Shown piece by piece: positions 1-9,609 of a stretch of DNA of 14,569 nt. The DNA is taken from positions 1 through 14,569 of the forward strand of contig SFER01000037.1 of assembly GCA_004557195.1 (NCBI GenBank). Direction: 5' to 3'. A program made the translations under genes and the position numbers. Numbering within the stretch: position 1 is the first letter of the stretch; each line of letters starts with the position of its first letter. A model generated the notes under the pieces. The model searched no databases. It saw nothing but the letters and a program-made list of their open reading frames with translations, and was not told the DNA's origin. The DNA is from Bacteroidales bacterium (lineage in GTDB: Bacteria > Bacteroidota > Bacteroidia > Bacteroidales > Muribaculaceae).

Positions 1-1563
1 ATGATTGATACAAAGAAAGAACAAGAGCGTGACGAGCTGCACCGTGCGATATGGGCAATCGCAGATGAGCTTCGTGGTGCCGTGGACGGTTGGGACTTCA
101 AGAACTATGTCCTTGGCACAATGTTTTACAGATATATCTCTGAAAATCTGACCAACTATATCAATGCTGGAGAGCAGGATTCCGGTAATACTGATTTTGA
201 TTACGCAAAGATGTCCGACGATGAAGCAGAGGAAGCCCGTGAGGGACTGGTTGAAGAAAAAGGCTTTTTCATTCTGCCGTCTGAACTGTTCTGCAGTGTA
301 AATCTCAGAGCAAACAATGATGAAAATCTGAATGAGACCTTGGAGCGTGTGTTCAACCATATCGAAGCATCTGCAAAAGGTTCTTCCTCTGAAAGCAGCT
401 TCGCTGGATTGTTCGATGATTTTGATGTGAATAGCAACAAACTTGGTTCTACCGTTGCAAAGAGAAACGAACGCCTTGCAAAACTTCTGCATGGTGTAGC
501 CGATATGAACCTTGGAGATGTAAAAGACCATGACATTGATGCCTTTGGTGATGCCTATGAATATCTGATGACCATGTATGCATCGGGTGCAGGTAAATCC
601 GGCGGTGAGTTCTTTACTCCTGCCGATGTTTCTGAACTGCTTACCAGACTTGGTACAGTTGGAAAAACAGAAATCAATAAGGTCTATGACCCTGCGTGTG
701 GATCCGGCTCCCTGCTTCTGAAAGCCGAAAAAGTTCTCGGCAAAGATGCTGTCAGAAACGGCTTTTACGGACAGGAAATCAATATCACTACATATAACCT
801 CTGCCGTATCAATATGTTCCTGCATGATGTTGGTTTTGATAAGTTCGATATTGCTTGTGAGGACACGCTGACCGCACCGCAGCATTGGGATGACGAACCG
901 TTTGAGCTGATCGTTTCCAATCCTCCGTATTCTATAAAATGGGCTGGCGATGATAACCCTCTGCTGATTAACGACCCTCGTTTCTCTCCGGCTGGCGTTC
1001 TTGCACCGAAGTCCAAGGCTGACCTTGCGTTTATCATGCACTCTCTTTCTTGGCTTGCAACAGACGGAACGGCGGCTATCGTCTGCTTCCCCGGTATTAT
1101 GTACCGTGGCGGTGCTGAACAGAAAATCAGAAAATATCTGATTGACAATAACTTTATCGACTGCATTATTCAGTTGCCGAGCAATCTGTTCTTCGGCACT
1201 TCCATTGCTACTTGCATTATGGTTCTGAAGAAAGGTAAAGCCGACAACAAGACACTGTTCATTGATGCTACGGGCGAGTGCATTAAAGTTACGAATAATA
1301 ATAAGCTAACGCAGGCGAACATGGACAGAATTGTGGAGACTTTTGCCAAGCGTGCGGAGGAAGCGCATTTCTCCCATTTGGCAAGCTATGAGGAAATTGC
1401 GGAAAATGACTACAATCTTTCTGTATCCATCTATGTTGAAGCAGAGGACACCAGAGAGAAAATAGACATTGTGAAGCTCAATGCCGAGATTGAGGAAATC
1501 GTTGCACGTGAACAGGTTCTCCGTGATGAAATTGCGAAGATTATCGCAGAAATCGAGGTATGA
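1..1563 (+). CDS. hsdM: Type I restriction-modification DNA methyltransferase subunit (HsdM)
   Basis: This 520-residue protein is the modification subunit of a type I system. It transfers a methyl group from S-adenosylmethionine to adenine N6 at the site chosen by HsdS, and is also needed for restriction. The sequence shows an N-terminal helical HsdM domain (about 1-160), the family signature GGEFFTP at 201-207, the SAM-binding motif DPACGSGS starting at D230, and the catalytic NPPY motif of N6-adenine methylases at 307-310. The C-terminus (about 483-520) is charged and helical, as expected for contact with HsdS. The start lies on the first base of the window and the N-terminus aligns well with known HsdM beginnings, so the gene appears complete, but its promoter is out of view. 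It overlaps the next gene by four bases (ATGA). Base composition is AT-richer than hsdR. The identification is very secure. Confidence 0.96.
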   Translation: MIDTKKEQERDELHRAIWAIADELRGAVDGWDFKNYVLGTMFYRYISENLTNYINAGEQDSGNTDFDYAKMSDDEAEEAREGLVEEKGFFILPSELFCSVNLRANNDENLNETLERVFNHIEASAKGSSSESSFAGLFDDFDVNSNKLGSTVAKRNERLAKLLHGVADMNLGDVKDHDIDAFGDAYEYLMTMYASGAGKSGGEFFTPADVSELLTRLGTVGKTEINKVYDPACGSGSLLLKAEKVLGKDAVRNGFYGQEINITTYNLCRINMFLHDVGFDKFDIACEDTLTAPQHWDDEPFELIVSNPPYSIKWAGDDNPLLINDPRFSPAGVLAPKSKADLAFIMHSLSWLATDGTAAIVCFPGIMYRGGAEQKIRKYLIDNNFIDCIIQLPSNLFFGTSIATCIMVLKKGKADNKTLFIDATGECIKVTNNNKLTQANMDRIVETFAKRAEEAHFSHLASYEEIAENDYNLSVSIYVEAEDTREKIDIVKLNAEIEEIVAREQVLRDEIAKIIAEIEV

Positions 1564-2626
1564 TTATGGCAAATGATCTGACAATTTACCAATCAGTTAT
1601 TGATGATGTAAAGGGCATTATTTCCTCTGGTATGGAGAGCGCATACAATGCCACAAGCCGTGCAATGGTAATGACTTATTGGAATGTGGGCAAACGCATT
1701 GTGGAACAGGAGCAGAACGGCAATCAGCGAGCCGAATACGGCACAGCCATGATGGATGCGCTGGCGGAAGAACTGACCAGGGAATACGGAAAAAGTTATT
1801 CTAAAAGAAATCTCCAGTATTTTCGCAAATTTTATCAATGCTTTCCGGATATCGAAATTGTGAACTCATGCGTTCACAATCTGACTTGGACACATTTTCG
1901 CAGTCTTTTGCGAGTGCCGGACGAGGATGCCAGAGTTTGGTACATGAGCGAAGCTGCTCACGAAAACTGGAATGTGAGAATGCTTGACCGCAATATCAGC
2001 ACACAGTATTATTACCGCTTGTTGCAGGCTCCGAAAAAGGAAGCCGTTATCGCTGAAATGAAGCGGAAAAATGCTCAAATTTCCAAGACACAGTTCGAGC
2101 TTGTGAAAAGCCCTGTTGTTGCAGAGTTCCTTGGATTTAAGAACGAGGACAGCTATCTGGAAAGTGATTTGGAATCTGCCATTTTGTCCCATATTCGTGA
2201 CTTTCTTATGGAAATGGGAAGAGGATTTGCGTTTGTGGCAAGACAACAGCATATCGTTACAGAAACGGAAGATTATTATATTGACCTGGTTTTCTATAAT
2301 ATTGAACTAAAATGTTATGTACTGGTTGATTTGAAGATGGGCAAAATAACCCATCAGGATGTGGGACAAATTGATATGTATGTCCGTATGTATGACGAAC
2401 TGAAGCGTACTGCCGGAGACAATCCGACCATTGGTATTTTACTATGTTCAGAAACAGACGAGGATATTGCCCGTTATTCTGTACTGCATGATAACGACAG
2501 GCTGTTTATGTCGAAATATCTGACGTATCTGCCTACCAAGGAGCAGCTGAAACAGGAAATTGAACGGCAGAAAGCGGTCTTCTACATGCAGCATCCACTC
2601 CAAATAGAGGAAGGCGGTGACACAGA

Positions 2627-2630
<4 letters not shown>
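1560..2630 (+). CDS. DUF1016/YhcG-family PDDEXK nuclease domain protein within the R-M operon
   Basis: This 356-residue protein belongs to the DUF1016 (YhcG) family, which has an N-terminal helical domain and a C-terminal PDDEXK nuclease-like fold. The N-terminal part contains the typical stretch around YWNVGKRIVEQEQ (40-52) and SYSKRNLQYFRKFY (79-92). The C-terminal part contains the expected catalytic core: D242 in YYIDLVFYN, then D257-L-K259, followed by a GQ(I)-type helix. The usual Glu before Lys is replaced by Asp, which can be tolerated in PDDEXK folds. It starts by an ATGA overlap with hsdM (a second ATG lies at 1566) and ends by an ATGA overlap with hsdS, so it is translated as part of the operon. 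Its biochemical role is not established. Placement suggests that it works with, or is regulated with, the type I enzyme. Family assignment is secure; function is open. Confidence 0.9.
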
Positions 2631-3886
<1,256 letters not shown>

Positions 3887-3920
3887 TGCCTTAATTAAAC
3901 TCTGTCAATATGTTTTCGGA

Positions 3921-4457
3921 GTGATTTATTTACCATTGAGCGAAATTGCGAATGTATTCAGAGGAGAATATATCACAAAGAAAAGTACCTGCGAGGGCGA
4001 TATTCCGGTTATTCTCGGAGGACAAGAACCAGCCTATTATATTGATAGAGCAAACCATGATGGCGAGATTGTCGTGGTAGCAAGAAGTGGCGCATCTGCC
4101 GGTTTTGTTTCTTACTGGAATCAACCTATCTTTGTAACAGACGGCTTCGGTTATGAAGAAAAAGCGGGTCTCACAACAGCGAAATATCTATACTATGTAT
4201 TGAAGAATATCGAAGCCACATTGAACTCTATGAAACGTGGTGCAGGAGTTCCTCATGTTAGCGGAGAAGCTCTTGGAAAAATTGAACTTCCTGTACCTAC
4301 AATCGGAGAGCAAAACCGTATTGTTGCCTTGCTCGATAAATTTGACGGACTATGCAACGACTTGAACATTGGACTTCCGGCAGAGATTGAAGCAGTGAAA
4401 GCGCAATACGAATACTACAGAAACAAGTTGCTCACATTCAAGGATGTCGCAGGATGA
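3921..4457 (+). CDS. Third target recognition domain module (half HsdS), probable translational extension of hsdS
   Basis: The 178 residues from a GTG at 3921 form a half HsdS: one TRD (LSEIANVFRGEYITKK, then PVILGGQEP) followed by a conserved helical region ending EYYRNKLLTF. The same frame is open upstream to 3813, through the AAGC tract, and the residues just before 3921 (YDALIKLC) resemble a normal HsdS N-terminus. There is no ATG near the start and no convincing ribosome-binding site for GTG 3921 (GGAG abuts it), so the module is probably made mainly as a fusion when the tract has 14 or 17 units, giving about 608 or 612 residues. TRD3 resembles TRD1 in class more than TRD2. The distal region shares GLPAEIEA with that of hsdS. 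The end overlaps the next gene by ATGA. It could alternatively be a decayed remnant of a second hsdS, or be translated at low level by reinitiation. Confidence 0.78.
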   Translation: MIYLPLSEIANVFRGEYITKKSTCEGDIPVILGGQEPAYYIDRANHDGEIVVVARSGASAGFVSYWNQPIFVTDGFGYEEKAGLTTAKYLYYVLKNIEATLNSMKRGAGVPHVSGEALGKIELPVPTIGEQNRIVALLDKFDGLCNDLNIGLPAEIEAVKAQYEYYRNKLLTFKDVAG

Positions 4458-5194
4458 ACACATTTCTGAGAAATAAAGGAGGATATCGCAAACTCAGAGT
4501 TTATCGACTGAGTGTAATTATCTACGACCTCTCGGTGATATTTTCAGAACGATTTATCAGAGCTGGAAGTCGCACATGGGATCAAATGGTCCAAGCTGCG
4601 CGCAGCGGCAAGCAGAATATAGCCGAGGGAAGCAAAGCGGCTACGACATCTCGCACGACCGAGATAAAGCTCACCAATGTGGCTAAGGCTTCTCTTGAAG
4701 AACTAATGCTTGATTACGAGGATTATCTCAGGCAGAATAATTTGCCTCAGTGGGACAAGAGCAACCCTCGCACCCTCAAATTGCGTGAATATCTCAAAAG
4801 CGAAGAATTTCTGGCAAATCCCACAAAATTTGCTTTTGCAATGAATGCTGAAGAATTCTGCAATTTGTGTATCACGCTGATAAATCAAGCGACATATATG
4901 CTTCATCGTTTGATTGACAAACAGCAAGAGCAATTTTTGAAGGAAGGCGGAATAAATGAGCAAATGTATTCCGCAAGAGTGCAATATCGCAAAAGCGCTG
5001 AGAATCATGGCTATCATGTTTCGTCGGACCGGTCGGACCGGTCGGACCAGTCAGACCGGTCTGACAAAATGAAGAGCACTCCGCAAGGCTCGCTGACGCT
5101 CACTAAAGACGAAGATGCAGCGCCCCGGCAAGGAGCGAGCGTCAGCGAGCAGCACCCGAGTGCTCCGAGCGCTCCGAGCACTCAGGACCAATAA
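4454..5194 (+). CDS. Four-helix-bundle (suffix-domain type) protein with repetitive C-terminal tail
   Basis: This 246-residue protein resembles the four-helix-bundle proteins (S23-related, 'four helix bundle suffix domain') that are common in Bacteroidales, frequently beside type I R-M genes. The core spans about residues 12-165 and contains YDLSVIFSERFI, the conserved DQMVQAARSGKQNIAEGS, then EIKLTNVAKASLEELMLDYEDYL and a final helical segment. No catalytic residues are evident; an accessory or scaffolding role is only a guess. The tail from about residue 190 is low-complexity: SDRSDRSDQSDRSD from a 9-bp tandem repeat, then a Ser/Pro/Ala-rich end encoded by inverted repeats. The tail is probably not part of the fold. 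The start gives an ATGA overlap with the third TRD module and matches family N-termini. A strong AAGGAGG at 4475-4481 lies inside the gene with no good start behind it, so I kept 4454. Confidence 0.85.
   Translation: MNTFLRNKGGYRKLRVYRLSVIIYDLSVIFSERFIRAGSRTWDQMVQAARSGKQNIAEGSKAATTSRTTEIKLTNVAKASLEELMLDYEDYLRQNNLPQWDKSNPRTLKLREYLKSEEFLANPTKFAFAMNAEEFCNLCITLINQATYMLHRLIDKQQEQFLKEGGINEQMYSARVQYRKSAENHGYHVSSDRSDRSDQSDRSDKMKSTPQGSLTLTKDEDAAPRQGASVSEQHPSAPSAPSTQDQ
5024..5065 (+). repeat. 9-bp tandem repeat encoding Ser-Asp-Arg/Gln units
   Basis: Units of TCGGACCGG begin at 5024 and 5033, with variants TCGGACCAG at 5042 and TCAGACCGG at 5051 and a partial TCTGAC at 5060, about 4.7 copies in all. 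They encode S-D-R, S-D-R, S-D-Q, S-D-R, S-D. Copy change would keep the frame. The core ACCGGT is self-complementary, so the DNA or RNA may also fold. Confidence 0.88.
5088..5150 (+). repeat. 14-bp perfect inverted repeat inside the four-helix-bundle gene tail
   Basis: The left arm GCTCGCTGACGCTC (5088-5101) is exactly the reverse complement of the right arm GAGCGTCAGCGAGC (5137-5150), with a 35-base loop. It lies within coding sequence just upstream of hsdR. No T-run follows, so it does not look like an intrinsic terminator. It may be an RNA hairpin in the operon message or a relic of a repeat family. Confidence 0.85.
5158..5183 (+). repeat. 8-bp inverted repeat enclosing a palindrome, upstream of hsdR
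   Basis: The arms GAGTGCTC (5158-5165) and GAGCACTC (5176-5183) are perfect complements and enclose the self-complementary GAGCGCTC at 5167-5174. It lies at the very end of the four-helix-bundle gene, 33 bases before the hsdR start. It could form a strong hairpin in the mRNA. Confidence 0.8.
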
Positions 5195-5215
5195 AATTGA
5201 ACAATTCTACCAGTT

Positions 5216-8200
5216 ATGAAAGAATACGATTGCATATCACAAAACACCGAATCCACAGTGGTGGCTGAATTTGAGGGCGGCTATTACAGCAGCGCTCAAT
5301 ATCAGAGTGAGGCTGAAATGGAAGCCGACTTTATCAAGCGGCTCCAACGCCAAGCCTACGAATATCTCCCTATCACCTCCGAAAAGGAGTTGATCGACAA
5401 CCTCCGCTCTCAACTCGAAAAACTCAACAACCTCCGCTTCACCGACAAGGAGTGGAAGGAGTTTTTCAAGCAATATCTCGGAAACCCCAACGAGGGTATC
5501 GTGGAAAAAACACGCACCATCCAGGAAGACCACAAAAAGGTGCTCACCCGCGACGATGGCTCGTTTGTGAATGTGTATCTCATCGACAAAGAGAATATCC
5601 ACAACAATTCGCTGCAAGTTATCAACCAATATGTGCCCGAGGGTGGCAGCCACGAAAACCGCTACGATGTAACCATCCTCGTGAACGGATTGCCACTCGT
5701 GCATGTGGAATTGAAACGCCGCGGAGTGGAAGTGCGCGAAGCTTTCAACCAAATTCGCCGCTACAACCGCGAATCGTTTTGGGCTGGCTGCGGACTCTTT
5801 GAATTTGTGCAGATTTTCGTAATCAGCAACGGCACTCTCACCAAATACTACAGCAACACTACCCGCGACAGCCATGTGAAGCAGCAAAACAAGGGGAGCA
5901 AGAAGCAAACGAGCAATTCGTTTGAATTTACCTCCTACTGGGCGCGGCTCGACAACGAGCCTATTCGCGACCTCGTGGATTTCACCCAAACATTCCTCTC
6001 GAAGCACACACTGCTCAACGTGCTCACCAAATACTGCGTGTTCACCGCCGAAAACATGCTGCTCGTGATGCGCCCCTACCAAATCGCAGCCACCGAGCGC
6101 ATCATTCAGCGCATCATCACATCGACCAACCTCAAAACTTGGGGCAAGCGCGAGGCAGGTGGCTTCATCTGGCACACCACCGGCTCGGGAAAGACGCTCA
6201 CCTCGTTCAAAACCGCGCGCCTCGCCTCGGCTATGGACGAAATCGACAAAGTGCTCTTTGTGGTCGATCGCAAAGACCTCGACTATCAGACGATGAAAGA
6301 GTATGACCGCTTCGAGAAAGGCGCTGCCAACTCCAACAGCTCTACTGCCATCCTCACCCGCCAACTCAACGACCCGAATTGCCGCATTATCATCACCACA
6401 ATTCAAAAGTTGAGCAATTTCGTTGGCAAAAACGCCACCCACAAGATTTACAATGAGCATATTGTGATGATATTCGACGAGTGCCACCGCTCGCAGTTTG
6501 GCGATATGCACCGGGCAATAGTCAAAAAGTTCAAGAAATACCACATCTTCGGCTTCACCGGTACGCCAATCTTCCCCGACAATGCCGGAACTATACGCAA
6601 CATCGATTTTACCACCACCGAAGGCACTTTTGGCGACAAACTGCACAGCTACACCATCGTGGATGCCATCCGCGACGGCAACGTGTTGCCGTTCCGCGTC
6701 GATTATGTGCGCACACTCCGCCCCGAGGACGAAATCAAGCAGGAAAGTGTCCCGGCTATCGACCAACTGAAAATCCTGTCCGACCCTCGCCGCATCTCCT
6801 TCATCTCGAAATATATCCTCGACCACTTTGCGCAAAAGACCAAGCGCAACGAGCATCACTACGACTTCAACCGCCTCACCAACATCAGCACAGTGGCAAA
6901 AGGGAAGAAAGATGTGGAAGAAATCAAGGTGAAAACCAAGCTGCAAGGCTTCAACTCCATTTTTGCAGTGGCAAGTATCCCATTCGTGAAACTCTACTAC
7001 AACGAGTTGATGCGTCAAATGGAAGAACTGCCCGAAAACCGTCGCCTGAAGATTGCTACAATCTATAGCTACGCGCCCAACGAGGCTGAGGAGGATTTCG
7101 GTGGCGATGAAAACTCGGAAAACACCGACGGCCTCGACGAGTCGAGCCGCGACTTCCTCGAAAAGTGCATCGCCGACTACAACGCGATGTTCGGCACAAG
7201 CTACGACACCTCGGCAGAGAAATTCCAGAACTACTATAAGGATGTGTCGCTGCGAATGAAAAACCGCGAGATAGATTTGCTCATTGTGGTGAACATGTTC
7301 CTTACCGGATTTGATGCCACCACGCTCAACACGCTGTGGGTGGATAAAAACCTGCGTATGCACGGACTCATCCAAGCCTATTCGCGCACCAACCGCATCC
7401 TCAACAGCATCAAGACCTTTGGCAACATCGTCTGCTTCCGCAACCTCGAGCCTGCCACCAATGCCGCTCTCGAACTTTTCGGCGACAAAAACGCCGGCGG
7501 ACTTGTGCTCATCAAAACATTTGACGAATACTACAACGGCTACACCAAGAAAGATGGCACCGAAGAGCCGGGATATAAAAAACTCGTGGAAGATGTGCTC
7601 GAAAAATTCCCGCTCGGCACCCCAATCCTCGGTGAAAAAGCCGAAAAGGAGTTTATCAGGCTGTGGGGCGCAATTCTGCGTTTCAGAAACATCCTCCAGA
7701 GTTTCGACCAATTCAAAGGGAAAGAAATCCTCACCGACGACCAATTCAAAGACTATCAAGGCATCTACCTCGACCTATACGAAAAATATCGCCGAAACGG
7801 CAAGGGTGAGGCGGTGAACGTCAACGACGACATCGTGTTTGAGATTGAATTGGTGAAATCGGTGGAAATCAACATCGATTACATCCTCTTCCTCGTGGGG
7901 CAAAAGACCGGCGACCCTGCTCACGATGCCGAATTGGTGGTGAAAATCAAGAAATCGATTGGCGCCACTCCCGACCTTCGCGACAAGGAAGACCTCATCA
8001 TGCAGTTTGTGAACAGCGCCTCCGCCGGAAGCAAAATCAACGACGATTGGGCTATGTATGTACGCCAAAAATTGAGCGCAGAGCTGCAAGACCTTATCAC
8101 AAGCGAGAATTTGAAGCCCGAGAAGACGATGGAATTTCTGCAACAGTCGTTCCGCGACGGCGAAATCCGCGAATCGGGCACCGGAATAGCCGGCATTCTG

Positions 8201-8335
8201 CCTCCGATGCCGCTGTTTGGCACAGGTGGCAACCGTGAAGCGAAAAAACTCGCTGTAACAGAGAAACTCAAGGCTCTTTTCAAGCGCTTCTATGACCTTT
8301 GCGGCGGCGTCTTCCCGGCCCTCGATGTCGAGTAG
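5216..8335 (+). CDS. hsdR: Type I restriction endonuclease subunit R (HsdR)
   Basis: This 1039-residue protein is the motor and nuclease subunit that cuts unmodified DNA after ATP-driven translocation in complex with HsdM and HsdS. The N-terminal nuclease core has D151 in NRYDVTILVNG and E165-L-K167. The helicase part has Walker A TTGSGKT (K326), the DECH box at 421-424, GFTGTP at 446-451 and a C-terminal RecA-lobe motif YSRTNR at 722-727, preceded by MFLTGFDA. A helical C-terminal region follows, as in EcoR124-type R subunits. Length is normal and no lesion is visible, so it is probably active. It starts 21 bases after the four-helix-bundle gene, downstream of two strong hairpins. GC content and codon use match the following chromosomal genes better than hsdM and hsdS do. 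Identification is very secure. Confidence 0.96.
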   Translation: MKEYDCISQNTESTVVAEFEGGYYSSAQYQSEAEMEADFIKRLQRQAYEYLPITSEKELIDNLRSQLEKLNNLRFTDKEWKEFFKQYLGNPNEGIVEKTRTIQEDHKKVLTRDDGSFVNVYLIDKENIHNNSLQVINQYVPEGGSHENRYDVTILVNGLPLVHVELKRRGVEVREAFNQIRRYNRESFWAGCGLFEFVQIFVISNGTLTKYYSNTTRDSHVKQQNKGSKKQTSNSFEFTSYWARLDNEPIRDLVDFTQTFLSKHTLLNVLTKYCVFTAENMLLVMRPYQIAATERIIQRIITSTNLKTWGKREAGGFIWHTTGSGKTLTSFKTARLASAMDEIDKVLFVVDRKDLDYQTMKEYDRFEKGAANSNSSTAILTRQLNDPNCRIIITTIQKLSNFVGKNATHKIYNEHIVMIFDECHRSQFGDMHRAIVKKFKKYHIFGFTGTPIFPDNAGTIRNIDFTTTEGTFGDKLHSYTIVDAIRDGNVLPFRVDYVRTLRPEDEIKQESVPAIDQLKILSDPRRISFISKYILDHFAQKTKRNEHHYDFNRLTNISTVAKGKKDVEEIKVKTKLQGFNSIFAVASIPFVKLYYNELMRQMEELPENRRLKIATIYSYAPNEAEEDFGGDENSENTDGLDESSRDFLEKCIADYNAMFGTSYDTSAEKFQNYYKDVSLRMKNREIDLLIVVNMFLTGFDATTLNTLWVDKNLRMHGLIQAYSRTNRILNSIKTFGNIVCFRNLEPATNAALELFGDKNAGGLVLIKTFDEYYNGYTKKDGTEEPGYKKLVEDVLEKFPLGTPILGEKAEKEFIRLWGAILRFRNILQSFDQFKGKEILTDDQFKDYQGIYLDLYEKYRRNGKGEAVNVNDDIVFEIELVKSVEINIDYILFLVGQKTGDPAHDAELVVKIKKSIGATPDLRDKEDLIMQFVNSASAGSKINDDWAMYVRQKLSAELQDLITSENLKPEKTMEFLQQSFRDGEIRESGTGIAGILPPMPLFGTGGNREAKKLAVTEKLKALFKRFYDLCGGVFPALDVE

Positions 8336-8343
8336 CCGGGAAG
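8311..8343 (+). terminator. Stem-loop across the hsdR stop codon, possible transcription end
   Basis: CTTCCCGGC (8311-8319) pairs perfectly with GCCGGGAAG (8335-8343), and inside it CTCGA/TCGAG can extend the stem. No T-tract follows, so intrinsic termination is uncertain. Its place at the end of the R-M operon and before a new promoter supports a role in ending or protecting the transcript. Confidence 0.4.
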
Positions 8344-8381
8344 GGCGCCGGTGGGGTGGTGAAATAAATTGCGGGATTTGC

Positions 8382-8412
8382 TTGCGGCGGCAAAATATTT
8401 TTTGTAAATTTG
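8382..8412 (+). promoter_or_regulatory. Bacteroidota-type promoter for the manC-like gene
   Basis: TAAATTTG at 8405-8412 matches the Bacteroidota -7 consensus TAnnTTTG, and TTG at 8382-8384 lies 20 bases upstream as a partial -33 element. Transcription would start near 8419, giving a leader of about 26 bases before the ATG at 8446. Confidence 0.6.
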
Positions 8413-8445
8413 CGTTATACATATACTAATCTAAAGAATATCGCC

Positions 8446-9528
8446 ATGGCTGCCAACAACAGATATTGCGTAATTATGGGTGGCGGAATCGGTAGCCGAT
8501 TCTGGCCTTATAGTCGCACTGATTTCCCAAAACAATTTATTGATTTCTTTGGCACCGGTCGCTCGTTTATCCAAATGTCGTTCGACCGCGTGCAGGACAT
8601 AATTCCCGTTGACCACATTTTTGTGGTTACTAACGCTCTCTACGCTCCGCTTGTGAAGAAGCAGCTGCCGATGCTCCCCGAGGAGAATATCCTCCTCGAG
8701 CCGGCACGCCGCAACACCGCTCCGTGTATTGCGTGGGCTGCTTATCATATCGCCGCTATCAACCCCGAGGCTTCGATTATGGTGGCTCCGAGCGACCATA
8801 TCATTTTGCGCGAGACGGAATTTCGCAAGAGCGTGATTAAAGGCTTCGAGTTTGTGGAGCAACACGATGCGCTCCTCACTATGGGTGTGAAGCCATCGCG
8901 CCCCGAGACCGGTTACGGCTACATCCAGATTGGCAAAGAGCAGGTGCCGGGCATCAACGAGGTGAAAACTTTCACCGAGAAGCCCAATCTCGAACTTGCA
9001 AAGGTGTTTCTCGACACCGGTGAGTTTTTCTGGAACTCGGGCATCTTCCTCTGGAAGGCTTCGGCTATCAAAAATGCTCTCGCCGAGCATTGCCAGGATG
9101 TCGCCTCGATTTTCGACAAAGGCGCAGGCTTGTTTGGTACACCCGGCGAACTCGGCTTCATCGCCAACGAGTTTCAAAACTGCCCCAACATCTCTATCGA
9201 CTATGCCGTGATGGAGAAGGCGTCGAATGTCTATGTCGAGTGTGTCGATATCGGCTGGAGCGACGTGGGCACCTGGGGCTCGCTCTACGAGATTTCCCCC
9301 AAGAACAAAGATGGCAACGTAACACAAAACAACAAGGCGTGCATGTTCAATTCCAAGAACAACATCGTGTCGATGAAAGAGGACAAACTTGTTGTGGCTG
9401 TGGGACTTAACGACTATATCATAGCCGATGCCGACGATGTGCTGCTCATCTGCCCCAAAGCCGATGAACAGCGTATCAAACTAATTGTCAATGAAGTGAA
9501 ATCGCTCTACGGCGACAAATACATTTGA
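8446..9528 (+). CDS. manC: Mannose-1-phosphate guanylyltransferase
   Basis: This 360-residue cytoplasmic enzyme makes GDP-mannose from mannose 1-phosphate and GTP, the precursor for GDP-fucose and for mannose in capsules, O-antigens and glycoproteins. The nucleotidyltransferase signature GGGIGSRFWPYSR begins at residue 12 and continues to the conserved PKQF (28-31). Further family motifs are LEPARRNTAPCIAWAA, VAPSDH, the sugar-binding FTEKP and NSGIFLW. Length fits the single-domain form without the phosphomannose isomerase domain of longer homologues. I chose ATG 8446 rather than the in-frame TTG at 8410, because 8410 lies inside the promoter -7 box and the family N-terminus begins close to residue 1 of the shorter form. 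It is followed by a hairpin and then the AlbA_2 gene in the same direction. Symbol manC is by family. Confidence 0.93.
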   Translation: MAANNRYCVIMGGGIGSRFWPYSRTDFPKQFIDFFGTGRSFIQMSFDRVQDIIPVDHIFVVTNALYAPLVKKQLPMLPEENILLEPARRNTAPCIAWAAYHIAAINPEASIMVAPSDHIILRETEFRKSVIKGFEFVEQHDALLTMGVKPSRPETGYGYIQIGKEQVPGINEVKTFTEKPNLELAKVFLDTGEFFWNSGIFLWKASAIKNALAEHCQDVASIFDKGAGLFGTPGELGFIANEFQNCPNISIDYAVMEKASNVYVECVDIGWSDVGTWGSLYEISPKNKDGNVTQNNKACMFNSKNNIVSMKEDKLVVAVGLNDYIIADADDVLLICPKADEQRIKLIVNEVKSLYGDKYI

Positions 9529-9562
9529 TTTCCGCCCCGGTAGGGGTGTGTAAAACCCATTC

Positions 9563-9597
9563 GCGCCGATGCCGTGTGCCACAACCCGCATCGGCGC
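9563..9597 (+). terminator. Stem-loop after manC, weak terminator candidate
   Basis: GCGCCGATGC (9563-9572) and GCATCGGCGC (9588-9597) form a perfect 10-bp stem with a 15-base loop. The bases after it (TCTCTTAACTCT) are only moderately T-rich. It may terminate manC transcription partly and let some reading into the next gene, for which I see no separate promoter. Confidence 0.5.
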
Positions 9598-9609
9598 TCT
9601 CTTAACTCT

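Noticed and set aside
5024..5183. CRISPR-like repeats
   Set aside because: The units are only 9 bp and contiguous, without spacers, and no cas gene is near.
5237..7759. An 840-codon open frame on the minus strand opposite hsdR
   Set aside because: hsdR has all expected motifs on the plus strand. The antisense translation has no recognisable domain and is explained by the codon bias of hsdR.
8410..8445. Extended N-terminus for manC from TTG 8410
   Set aside because: The codon lies within the promoter -7 box and the extra residues have no family similarity.
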